DNA of 64,000 nucleotides from Ostrinia nubilalis. Lineage: Eukaryota; Arthropoda; Insecta; Lepidoptera; Crambidae. Positions within the stretch are counted from its first letter, which is position 1. Every line of letters begins with the position of its first letter. Both the position numbers and the translations under genes were made by a program. Under the pieces are notes generated by a model. The model saw nothing but the letters and a program-made list of their open reading frames with translations. It searched no databases and was not told where the DNA came from. This document shows, in pieces, positions 39,501-47,200 of the stretch. The DNA lies in assembly GCF_963855985.1 (NCBI RefSeq), contig NC_087092.1, positions 8,742,001-8,806,000 of the forward strand, in the 5' to 3' direction.

Positions 39501-39539
39501 GTTGTGATCCACGGTTACCACTGTTTCGGGTGCCATCAT
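19489..39539 (-). CDS. MARVEL-domain four-transmembrane protein (gene 3 of tandem trio)
   Basis: Four coding exons on the minus strand: 39384-39539, 20453-20611, 20038-20151 and 19489-19578. All junctions are GT-AG and phase 0, giving 172 residues. The N-terminal tail MMAPETVVTVDHNK is followed by a run of seven glutamines (20-26) and then EWLKFNIDYFKTPPGLLKVV, which leads into helix 1. Hydrophobic helices lie at about 46-64, 69-90, 106-127 and 139-161, the four-pass MARVEL layout. Intron 1 is 18,772 bases; introns 2 and 3 are 301 and 459. Exon 1 is assigned to this gene because its phase, its TPPGLLKVVEL end and its place in the domain match exon 1 of genes 1 and 2. The downstream exons otherwise lack a start. 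It probably organises membranes or vesicles; the partner is unknown. Two ATG codons stand in tandem; the first is used here. Confidence 0.87.
22330..22660. promoter_or_regulatory. GC- and CpG-rich intronic patch, candidate regulatory block
   Basis: About 330 bases with clearly higher GC than the intron around it, including GTGACGTAGATCGGGG-type and CACGTGAGACGCG stretches. One frame stays open for 132 codons, but the peptide has no recognisable domain, and open frames are expected in GC-rich DNA. It may be an enhancer, an alternative promoter or an old repeat. Confidence 0.3.
24104..24420. repeat. Diverged tandem duplication, unit about 150-165 bases
   Basis: The segment 24104-24255 recurs at about 24270-24420 with shared landmarks in the same order: ATAATAGAA, ACTCGG, TTCCACTTT, ACATATTGCA, ATCTGACAC and AACTCCTAT. 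Substitutions and small indels show that the duplication is old. Confidence 0.65.
24849..25013 (-). pseudogene. 3' end of a second RTE-type element (reversed)
   Basis: Read on the minus strand it encodes the extreme C-terminus seen at 15846-16370 (the RWTDDL region, then the WKSL-like and WTSF-like parts), followed by a tail of ATG repeats (24850-24869 reads CATCAT here). The tail differs from the GAAC tail of the 15.9-kb copy, so this is a separate subfamily. Confidence 0.7.
25392..25526 (-). pseudogene. Internal RTE fragment (reversed)
   Basis: About 135 bases match the reverse complement of the 16145-16275 part of the RTE fragment, covering the GRPPTRWTDDLVKVAGG coding stretch. Neither the upstream part nor the 3' tail is present, so it was cut on both sides. 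Confidence 0.7.
26781..26881. mobile_element. 101-bp MITE
   Basis: Exact inverted ends of about 28 bases, beginning AATGAGGGTTTTCGCGATTG, enclose a core of about 45 bases. It is too short to code. The target duplication cannot be separated from the palindromic edge. Confidence 0.8.
28618..28735. mobile_element. 118-bp MITE, family M (Harbinger-like)
   Basis: The ends GGGTGGGTTGCACCA and TGGTGCAACCCAGCC are inverted repeats, each flanked by TAA (28615-28617 and 28736-28738). A TAA/TTA duplication with G-rich ends is usual for PIF/Harbinger-derived MITEs. A related copy lies at about 41450-41573. Confidence 0.75.
29247..29690. mobile_element. MITE interrupted by a family D repeat
   Basis: CTATATTCAATC near 29252 is inverted near 29672-29683, and the neighbouring bases (AAATCCGGATT with CAACTGTCAAATT against AATTTGACAGTTG with AATCCAAATCCG) extend the pairing. 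A family D repeat splits the element at 29372-29574. Removing it would leave a MITE of about 240 bases. Confidence 0.55.
29372..29574 (+). repeat. Dispersed repeat family D, copy 2
   Basis: Almost identical to 5770-5970 over about 200 bases, differing by a few substitutions and the length of a T run. ATAAA flanks both sides and may be the target duplication. The low divergence points to recent insertion, into an older MITE. Confidence 0.8.
29696..29870. mobile_element. 175-bp MITE with long imperfect TIRs
   Basis: The ends run GTAGGCACGCACA and GTGTGCGCCTAC. Pairing continues for about 45 bases through GTTGATTTTT and GGCCGATAGT. TTA lies on both outer sides (29693-29695 and 29871-29873), which fits a Harbinger-type target duplication. 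Confidence 0.7.
30027..30513. mobile_element. About 490-bp MITE with ~66-bp TIRs
   Basis: TATATGTTACGGT at 30027 is inverted at the other end (ACCGTAACATATA, 30501-30513). Pairing runs on through GTGATAAAT and CCGGTTATTATGAATAAT. The interior holds a GC-rich hairpin, GGGGTGGCCC / GGGCCACCCC (30162-30183). No open frame of use is present. Confidence 0.7.
30942..32046. mobile_element. 1.1-kb foldback element with TA duplication
   Basis: The left arm, 30942 to about 31397, is inverted at about 31588-32046, with a loop of about 190 bases. The arms start CAGTGTGAGTCACGTTAAAG and stay alignable across their full length with scattered substitutions. TA lies on both outer sides (30940-30941 and 32047-32048). 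CAGT ends and TA duplication fit a Tc1/mariner-related non-autonomous element. No transposase is encoded. A transcript through it would form a hairpin of about 450 base pairs. Confidence 0.8.
32211..32290 (+). repeat. Fragment of a retroelement-end repeat
   Basis: It begins CTAGCTGCTGCCCGCGTCGT, the start motif of CTAGCT-type element ends seen elsewhere in the window, and fades out after about 80 bases. Confidence 0.35.
33552..33583. repeat. AAAG microsatellite
   Basis: About seven uninterrupted units of GAAA/AAAG, followed by AAAAAATATTTATTT. It could be the tail of an old retroelement. Confidence 0.9.
35683..36000. mobile_element. Near-perfect palindrome, 144-bp arms
   Basis: The left arm (35683-35826) and right arm (35856-36000) are reverse complements with a single small indel near ATAAATTATTG / ATAAATATATTG. 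The loop is 29 bases. Ends are TCCCATC / GATGGGA. Such low divergence between arms suggests recent formation or arm conversion. The right edge runs straight into the repeat at 36001-36480. Confidence 0.85.
36001..36480. repeat. Dispersed repeat region adjoining the palindrome
   Basis: A CTCGACTTGG motif followed closely by CCGTGCCCCC occurs twice in direct order (36073-36103 and 36440-36470). Between them is a run of GTGAGTCA units (36205-36234). The composition differs from the flanks and looks like part of a longer mobile element; its class is not known. Confidence 0.45.
39384..39539 (-). CDS. First coding exon of MARVEL gene 3 (distant exon)
   Basis: This is exon 1 of the gene whose remaining exons lie at 19489-20611, listed apart because 18.8 kb separates them. 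It encodes residues 1-52, with seven consecutive Gln codons (CAG/CAA mixed) and the pre-helix motif TPPGLLKVVEL, then a GTAAGT donor. No other exon with a matching acceptor and MARVEL content lies nearer on the minus strand, which supports the link. Confidence 0.85.
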
Positions 39540-39780
39540 TGTCTAAATTTCAGGTACTGGCAGGTACTGGTAAATTTTATTAGTATGTACGAAATGAGAA
39601 CACGAACACAGACACTAAACTTCAGCACACAGTGGGCGCGAGACACATTTTCGTCCGGTGGCGGCGAGCGTAGTTCGAAGCGGGCAGCGCGCAACTGCCG
39701 ACACAAGCTGAGCAGAGGCGTAGCTAACTAGAACGCTGACGGAGGCAACCACGCGTGCTACGACTATGCTCGCGGCCAGC
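39540..39780 (-). promoter_or_regulatory. GC-rich 5' leader and promoter of MARVEL gene 3
   Basis: The DNA just upstream of the start codon (39540-39620) is ordinary; 39630-39780 is GC- and CpG-rich (GGCGGCGAGCG, GGGCAGCGCGC), as at other promoters in this window. No splice acceptor stands close to the ATG, so leader and start codon are probably in one exon. The exact start site cannot be read. Confidence 0.45.
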
Positions 39781-40358
39781 TAGATCAATTGGTGCTTGTG
39801 CCAGCCGTAGCGCGAATTAACATTAGCAAAATAAAATTATCCAGAATAATTATTAAGAAACCCTTGCACAGAAATACGTCTACTTTACCAACCTCACTAA
39901 AGGATTCCTTTGCCTTTATTAAAAACTTAAAAAGATAAATATTCTATCATGCAAAATAAACTTGAGGCTTCTGAAAAAGAAGGTTTCTATTTCTATATTT
40001 TATAGCAAATCAATACCTAAGTTTACGGTGGTATCTCTACCTAACTTAGAGCAGCGCTGAAAATTGTGTTCAGTGCAAATTCGGCTATAAACGCACATAA
40101 CTTTTAACCTATGACACAGCTGAAATAATGTGGCTTTTGGCATAATTCTGAATCATTCGTCTGTCAACTTATTATAACAAGCCACATACGAGTACATATA
40201 GTGGAACGTTCGGCAGGTGTCTCTACCCACTGCACTTTGTATGCGAATGCAAAATACTCTGATCGAATCAATTGCTATTTTCTCTTGTAAGGCGTTCGTG
40301 TCTAGCACTTTCAGTACCTAGTAATGTGTAAAGTTCTGTAAGCTGCTTGCTAAGTATT

Positions 40359-40406
40359 ACCTATGTAAATCTTAGTAGGTACATACCTACTAAGATTTAC
40401 ATAGGT
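40359..40406. repeat. Perfect palindrome, 23-bp arms
   Basis: The arm beginning ACCTATGTAAATCTTAGTAG is repeated in inverted order with only CA between arms. A second, shorter perfect palindrome follows 34 bases later. Confidence 0.9.
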
Positions 40407-40440
40407 ACATAACGTAGTAAGTACATACTACTACATAACT

Positions 40441-40468
40441 GCTGTCGACTGTACATACAGTCGACAGC
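40441..40468. repeat. Perfect palindrome, 13-bp arms
   Basis: GCTGTCGACTGTA and TACAGTCGACAGC are separated by CA, the same two-base spacer as in the palindrome at 40359-40406. Confidence 0.9.
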
Positions 40469-40632
40469 AAATCAGACTATAAATATTAGTTGCAAAGTCG
40501 CCCCAATCGCAACTACGTAAGTAAGATACACAGTGTTTACGTTGACGTGCTGTCAACTGTATCATATGGAAGTACATACATATTTTTATTTCTATCTTTA
40601 TAACGAGAACGAGACACATTTTTGCCGTAACT

Positions 40633-40875
40633 GCTAGCCGTTTGGTGTGGTGGTTCAAAACATACTACTACGCCGAGAGGTCCCGGGATCGAGTTCCGGC
40701 CGGGCAGAAATTGAAATGATGAATTTTAATTTCTGTGACGGCTCTGGGCGTTACTATGTTTAATATGTATTTATTTTTAAAAAAGTATATAAGAGGTATA
40801 TCCGTTAAGCTAGCACCCATAACTCAAGCATGAAGTTACTGACTTTGGGGCTAGCTGGCACTGTGTGAATGAAAA
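40633..40875 (+). repeat. tRNA-derived SINE, family B
   Basis: The head has box A-like TGGTGTGGTGG (40643-40653) and box B-like GGATCGAGTTCC (40686-40697) within a tRNA-like start ending GGCCGGGCAGA. The body ends near GCTAGCTGGCACTGTGTG. Its body is unrelated to SINE family A at 15463. The box B is one base longer than the tRNA consensus. Confidence 0.7.
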
Positions 40876-41040
40876 TACTTGTTTTCTGTTTTGTTTAATA
40901 AACATATACATCAATGCAAGTCTAAATTATCTTTTACTTCTCATTTGAATCAATCCAAAAATCAATTCAATCAATAGGACCAATGCTTGGATCAATAGTA
41001 TATTAACGATGCATTGCATTCCAGATAATAAATTATTTAA

Positions 41041-41265
41041 CTACCAGCTTTCCGCCCGCGGCTTCGCGCGCGTGGACTACATTATCTACATATTTTACGG
41101 TACCCTATTTTTTTCCAAAATAAAATTTAGCCTATGTTACTCGTGGATAATGTAGCTTTCGAATGGTGAAAGAATTTTTAAAAACAGTCCAGTAGTTTTT
41201 GAGCCTATTCATTACAACCAAACAAACAAACAAACAGTTTTCCTCTTTATAATATTAGTGTAGAT
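41041..41265 (+). repeat. Retroelement 3'-end-like dispersed repeat
   Basis: It starts CTTTCCGCCCGCGGCTTCGC, passes a CAAA microsatellite (41219-41236) and ends TATAATATTAGTGTAGAT. Head and end are the same as in the reversed copies at 51924-52291. Confidence 0.65.
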
Positions 41266-41449
41266 CAGTGTAGATACACAATTTCCCTTTACACCTGGAT
41301 CCAACATCCTGGCAGTATATTAATGAAAATCATTTTTTTTCTGTATCCATGCCACCAAACAAATGTAATTTAATCTTTTTGTATAGAAATGTTAAAGAAA
41401 AGTTTATAAAAATTTATAACTAAGTAAACTAAAGTAAATTGATAATTAA

Positions 41450-41573
41450 TCCTGGGTTGCACCATCTTACCAGTAACAAAAGTCAAGTCTGTCAAATTCC
41501 ATACAAAAACACTGGTTAGTTAGATAAAGTTATCGTTAAAGTTAAGGTGAATGGTGATGCAACTCAGCCTAAA
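41450..41573. mobile_element. MITE family M, second copy
   Basis: The ends CTGGGTTGCACCATCTTAC and GATGCAACTCAG are inverted. The body shares CTGTCAAA..CCATA and GTTATCGTTAAAGTTA with the copy at 28618-28735. It is more diverged at its right end. Confidence 0.65.
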
Positions 41574-41678
41574 TTTGCACCATTAGGTGTCAGTGTCAAA
41601 TTGCTTAATTTAAATTAATATAATGCTGATAAGGTAAAATAAAACTTCAGAATACATTCTTAAATGTATTGAATAAAC

Positions 41679-42983
41679 TTAGAAAAAGAAGCCTAGAATT
41701 TTTCCTCCAAGATGTTTCCTTCTGGCTTCTTCATGGTCCATGATACCACCACTGGTGGTAAGCACGAGATATCTGAAACCAAATAAAATAAACTATGAGC
41801 ATGGATTGAAGTTTGTTACATTACATAATATGTATATATATATTATATATTATATGGCATCAGAACAAGTTATAAACAAATATTTTTTTAAAGATTAATG
41901 CTTAATTATGAAGTTTTTGGAGATCTTAAATTATGTTCACAAGCAAGAGGAACTTTAAAACTTGAGACTTCCAGATAAATATTTTCAGTGAATTGTAAAG
42001 ACTGCCTAAATATACAGGATGTTTGTATATTACAAAGAAAATGTATAAAAAAGCACTTACAATGTTCACTATAAAAGTGACATCAAATAGTGCAATTTTA
42101 AAATTCCTTTAGCACAACACTTCAAATGACAACCAACAAGAACTATTGGTGATCCGCGGTGGCTGTGCATAGAAAACCAATAAAATTCTAATGTAATATG
42201 GAAACTGCATAGTATATCACTCAACACAAATCAAAATTAAATGTGTTAAAAACCTTAATAAACTAAGTAGTAGAAGGAATTATTAAAACTTGTTTCACAA
42301 AACTTTTAATAAATTTAACTAAATGCCCATCCATCGTTCAAGTACCTAAGTATGTTTGGTAGCATCAAACATGGTGTTTTAATGCAAGTCAATGCACATT
42401 TTTGTAGAAACATAAACATCTGATTTGGGTCATAAAATAATATTAACAAAGGTAAACTACCCTAGTGTGGAGACAAACAGTGGTATTACATGTCTATTGC
42501 AATACTAGTAAAAGGTTGTACCCCTACCCATTGAAACTCATTTTTCATAAGCCTTCCCTGTCACTGATAACATATAAGTTACAGCAGAAACAGGCCAACT
42601 TGAATAATCTTCGTAGAGTAAGATTATTCATATAAGCTTCATATTATGATGAAATTTTATAACAAGAATATGATGATGATGACTTACCCGAACTGTCGAG
42701 ATGGAAGGAGGTTAGTCCATCTTTCTATGTCATTGATGGGTACATCAAAACGAGGTGAAATAACCCCACACTTGTTCAATCTTCCTGTGAGGTTAACGAC
42801 AATCTTGCCGGCTCTGTGGTCGTCAACAATTTCGAATTCACCAATGTAGCCATGCTTCATCATCACAGTCAAGAACTTAACAATAACTTTCGAGCAGGGC
42901 CTGATGAGGACTTGTCGTTTGCCGCGCTTCTCAGCATTGTGAATAGACTTCAGCGCATCACTCAATACGTTCATACGCACCAT
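41679..42983 (-). CDS. RpS15A: 40S ribosomal protein S15a (uS8)
   Basis: Two coding exons on the minus strand, 42688-42983 and 41679-41772, joined by a 915-base intron that splits one glycine codon (GG|A). The product has 129 residues, beginning [20 protein letters not shown] and ending GGKILGFFF, close to the usual 130. The eukaryotic uS8 sequence is recognisable over its full length, including [31 protein letters not shown] and [20 protein letters not shown]. It is a core protein of the small ribosomal subunit. A splice acceptor sits just before the ATG (42986-42987), and a non-coding exon lies upstream. The single Asn in WTNLLPSRQ, where many animals have two, accounts for the one-residue difference. 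The intron shows no C/D-box snoRNA pattern that I could see. Confidence 0.98.
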
Positions 42984-43205
42984 GGCTGAAATAACAAAGA
43001 ATAAAGTAAAGAACTTTGAACTAAATCGCTAAACTAATACCACGGTCCAACATCAAAACACTGCATTGATAGTAAGGTTATCACGGCACAAGTCTCTATT
43101 TATGTATAGTCCGATTAAAATAACACGCAGTGTAGCATTAACACAATATTGCTTTACCAGAATGAATTCATTTCACTATAAAACAATATAAATATCGACG
43201 ATTAC

Positions 43206-43259
43206 CTAGGATTTAAAACCCGCCTCAACAATCTAAAATGACAAGATCGTCGAAAAGAG
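43206..43259 (-). promoter_or_regulatory. RpS15A: Non-coding first exon of RpS15A with 5'TOP start
   Basis: Read on the minus strand, the likely start is CTCTTTTCGACG at 43259, a pyrimidine tract of the kind that begins ribosomal-protein mRNAs and makes their translation growth-controlled. The exon ends TCCTAG with donor GTAATCG (43199-43205), pairing with the acceptor at 42986-42987 to remove a 218-base leader intron. The start site is inferred from the TOP motif. Confidence 0.65.
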
Positions 43260-44116
43260 ACATTTATGTAATGTTGCCAACCTTAAAACTTTTTACTTTT
43301 TTTAAATGTCACTATCGATGTTGACATTGGACCTAAATGAAACGTCCTTTAAAAATTTAATCACTTGTAAAAAGATCACCATAATTTCATTTGAATACCG
43401 TAAAAATCAGTTTTGTATTGTATGGATTCTGCTTGTAATTTAAATCCGCATCTTCAGAGCGTGTTTTGCCTTAACAATGAACAAAAACATGACAACATTC
43501 AACAAAAAATGTTTTTGTTCATTCTGTAGAGCAAAATAAAAAAATATGTCCACCAATTTTAGTGGCTATCGCAATGAACCGGTAACCGGTATTTGAATGA
43601 GTTTTATCACATCACTAGCCGGAAAGAATGAATGGAGAATAATCCACTCCATTCGTTCATGTGAGTGAATGAACGGCACATAATATTTCATTGTGCTTGA
43701 CTTGTACGCACGCTCGTCGCGTCCTTCAAGTAAATGTTTTGTGGAGTGAAGTTTCCACAAACTTTCGAAGCTTCTAAAAACTTAGCAATGTAACTTTTAA
43801 CTGAAATAATATTGCCTAACTTACCGTAAATATAATTGAAAGTGCGTATATTACAGTTACACGGTGATTTATAGCGTTGTAATACTGTATAAAATACATA
43901 CAAAGTTGAGTGAACTTGTAAGTAAATGGTACCTTGTCCGTTTCACATAATTTAGTTGTTTGGTTGTGTGTCGCGTATTCCTACAGGTGCTACTAAACTG
44001 ATTGTTGTGAAATCATGGAACCTAGCAACCAGTTGGGAATGGTACTGCAGAATTTTACTAACGAAAAACTAAAAAACAAAGTGCACTAAAACTGGGCAGT
44101 GGATTCCCATCGTGTC
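43260..44116. promoter_or_regulatory. Shared head-to-head region between RpS15A and sidekick
   Basis: About 860 bases separate the RpS15A start from the sidekick start codon on the opposite strand. It must contain the RpS15A promoter on its left side and the sidekick 5' leader on its right. No TATA box is convincing for either. CTACAG at 43981-43986 could be a leader splice acceptor of sidekick. A 24-codon upstream frame lies at 44015-44089. Confidence 0.5.
44015..44089 (+). other. Upstream open reading frame in the sidekick leader
   Basis: ATG at 44015 in a fair context (ATCATGG) opens 24 codons ending with TAA at 44087-44089, 27 bases before the sidekick start and in a different frame. If it is in the mature leader it would lower initiation at the main start. 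Its presence in mRNA is not proven. Confidence 0.4.
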
Positions 44117-44231
44117 ATGGAAGAAATGGAGCGATTGTTCAAAATGAATACAAATAAACTTTGTGTGGCGTATATTGTGATGTTTTCGACATGCATCCTA
44201 CAGTTTACATCGTATGCAGCAGATACAACAG
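44117..44231 (+). CDS. sdk: Signal-peptide exon of sidekick (distant first coding exon)
   Basis: Listed apart because 18,275 bases separate it from the next exon. It encodes residues 1-38 and one base of a glycine codon, then GTAAGT. The frame and split codon match the acceptor at 62506/62507. A hydrophobic stretch with small residues after it (SYAADTT) fits signal-peptidase cleavage. No other signal-peptide exon was seen in the intron, but an alternative first exon cannot be excluded. Confidence 0.85.
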
Positions 44232-47200
44232 GTAAGTCTATAAAATGTAAGCATTTTTAATAGAAAAGGCCTAAATTTCATTTCATATAAGGCAAAAAGT
44301 AAATTAGTCTGTCTGAAAACTTACTATTGGTATACTGTAACAACCCTTTAATCCTTCTTCGATTGTCTACAACACTGTCTACTAGCTGTTGTGTTCTTAT
44401 TTTCTATTATAAGTTATGTTTAAAGCTAAAATGTAACACAATAGTTAAGTTTGTAAGCTAACTAAAAAGTTTAATTTTATGATATCGCACACCTAGATCT
44501 AAACTGAGACAACTCAAAAAAGGGCATTTTTCAGGAGGCGAAAAAAACGTATTACTACATTTTTTGTTAGGGAAGTTATGAAACTCAGTTTTATTTTGGA
44601 TTATTAATAGGCTGTGAAAGGACCCTGTATATAAAATGGGTCAAAAAATCTATCCTTTTTACCTTTAATCGCAGTTTTTTTAGTTGTTACATTTTAGGAG
44701 AATGACTTTGTATAAATAATAAAGTACATTTAGACTTGAATCAGTTTTTTTTGGACATTTTGAGATTTGAGTTCTCCTTTTCCACTCTTAAAATTTGTAT
44801 ATCGTGCCATTTAACTTAATTCCGATTTTCGTCTAAAATCAAATTAGTTGCCCACATTTTTTGCAAGATTTTAGTGTCATAAAACTTTTCAAATGTCATC
44901 TCTTCCACGTTCTTTGGTCCTCTGTATTTTAAAATTTCAAGATGTGACTGAGTCCTCTTCCTGCACTATTAAAGTGGTTTTCATTGAATGTTTCGATATC
45001 CTAAATGATCAATTTAGGAATTGTTTGAGAAAACAGTTCATTTTGAACACGATCTGGATCAGCATAAGAGATATAAATGAAGATTTCATGACATGGTGAA
45101 CATGATAGGTGTTTGAGTTTCTTCAGCCACTTTTTCTTAGCATCTGCCGATCGATATGTTTATTTATTAATTTATTTACTTATTATAGACCATTTTTCTA
45201 CATTATTTTATATTTCTACATTATAAAGAAGGTTTTATCTCTTGTGCAGACAACAGAATATCAGACTATACACTTGTATTACAACTACATAAGTTACTAC
45301 AGTGTTTAACTTGAAGTGCCGTCGTCTGTACATTGCTTTTTAATTATCTTTACATTGTTCTCTTAAAATATTTACAAGAAAATGACCCAGCATATTTTTT
45401 TTCGGAAAATAAAAATAATATCCACTGCAAGTTTTGCTTATCCAACAATAGTAAGTTAACTCAAAACACTCTTCTCAAACAAAACAGGAGATAGTTTGAA
45501 TAAAACTAACACTATTTAGAAACAGGGATTATCATACTGTACCTGATTTTAGGTGAAATATGCAAAACTACACGTTGTGTATAGAAAAACATTGAAATGA
45601 AATTTGTTCCAACAAAACTACGCCAACTAGAAATTCACAAGTTGATTCATCAAAACCAACTCAACTCAAAATAGTAACAAAATATAAATTGCTTTATCAA
45701 ACAAAACTGGAACAAGTCAAAATGTTTTGGTTAACTATTGCAGAACAATTCATCAATACTGTTACTACTCAAATTAACTCATTATATATTTTCTGCTTCA
45801 CTGTAACAAATCTAAATATCCGCGTTTTCGTTTATTTTAATACGTGCACTCTCTGATACTAGCGAAGGTCAACTGACAAAACGCTTGTTTAGGTGGAAGG
45901 GGTTGACAAGCGTTGATTCAACAAAAGTAAGTTATCGCCATCTAGCGGAAAATGGATTAAGGCTTTATTAAACCTGTTATGTTGGAAAGATGCGTATGAT
46001 AACCGAGTATTTGAATACAAGTATAAGTCAAAATTGACAATTTTTGAGTTGTCTCAGTTTAGATCTAGGTGTGCGATATCTATTCAGTTTGTCTTAAAAC
46101 ATTCATTTCTTATTATCTTTGTTTGTATTCCATCAATTTTATTTAGTTTATCTACTAGAAAAAGTATGCCCTAATAATTTTGTGCTTGTTCGTTCATATT
46201 ATTTATCCCTTTGAGTATCAGCTAATCAATAAACAATAGAAATAAATTGTTACCATGGTCTTGCGACCGTATAGGGTTCTACCAGCTAAGTATTTTACTG
46301 TCGGTAATATCAAAACTCCTTAGTGTTTTCCTTTAATTTACTTTGAATGTATAACAAACAAATAAACAACCATCATCATCATCAATTCATATCTGGTCAA
46401 GGCTTTCTTCAAGGCACATCACTGAATATGCTCGAAAAATTCAACATCAGCCATCAACCACATTTCACATCATTGATGAAATATCAAAATCATCACTGAG
46501 TTATCATACTATTTCAGGTTTTCTTGATTTGTAATATAATTAAAATTTTATGTTAAAACATTGACCCCCTTATTAATAAAAAGTTACTCCCTAGTTGAAC
46601 ACTGTTATAAAGTGATGTTTAGTATGAAAATTAAATAAATTAAAATATTATAAATAAATAATAAATAAATTCTTATTCTTACTAAAACTTCAGAAAAGTT
46701 GAGAGCTGAGCCTACTTCATAAAAACTGCCTTTTAACTCCATTCAGTCTTGCTTGCCTGGCCAAGACTAGAGTAAATTCATCAATCAAAAGTATAGAGGG
46801 TGGGGGCCTATTGCCTTTTTTTTTTCGGGGAAAACATGCATTGAATTGCATACCTACCCTGCGGAGACAGGGTAGGTTATGTGGGCCTCACCAAGTCAGA
46901 AGGACTAAGGCATACCCACTAAAAAGACCCCGGTGCTCCGTCATTCGCCTTAAGTTTGAAGGAACTGTGGGATTCCGGACAAAGCCTTCACTACCACAGT
47001 GCCTCCCTAGGCCCTACAGGCCTCCCAGGACGGGGGGCGACGGGAGCAGCTAGGAGCACACAGCTGTTCCCGTCCGACGGTGGTGGTGGCCTGTGCAATG
47101 CCGGCGAGGGCGCCCCCACGCCTACGCCTATTGCCCTATGCCAGCCCTAGCGTAGTCTACTATAATAACGCTTTCGATCCAGTCGGCAAGTTAGAGCCCG

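Larger units (their letters stand above)
39781..41678. other. Spacer between MARVEL gene 3 and RpS15A
   Basis: No gene is seen. It holds two perfect short palindromes (40359-40406 and 40441-40468), a tRNA-derived SINE (40633-40875), a retroelement end (41041-41265) and a MITE (41450-41573). The 3' untranslated region of RpS15A lies at its right edge. Confidence 0.55.

Noticed and set aside
40641..40708. Possible second tRNA gene
   Set aside because: Box B is altered and the stems are poor; the SINE body follows directly.
41773..42687. snoRNA within the RpS15A intron
   Set aside because: Ribosomal-protein introns often host snoRNAs, but no paired C and D boxes or H/ACA layout could be seen on the host strand.
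46811..47150. Overlapping 80- and 64-codon frames
   Set aside because: They lie in a GC-rich repeat fragment, with low-complexity peptides and no domain.
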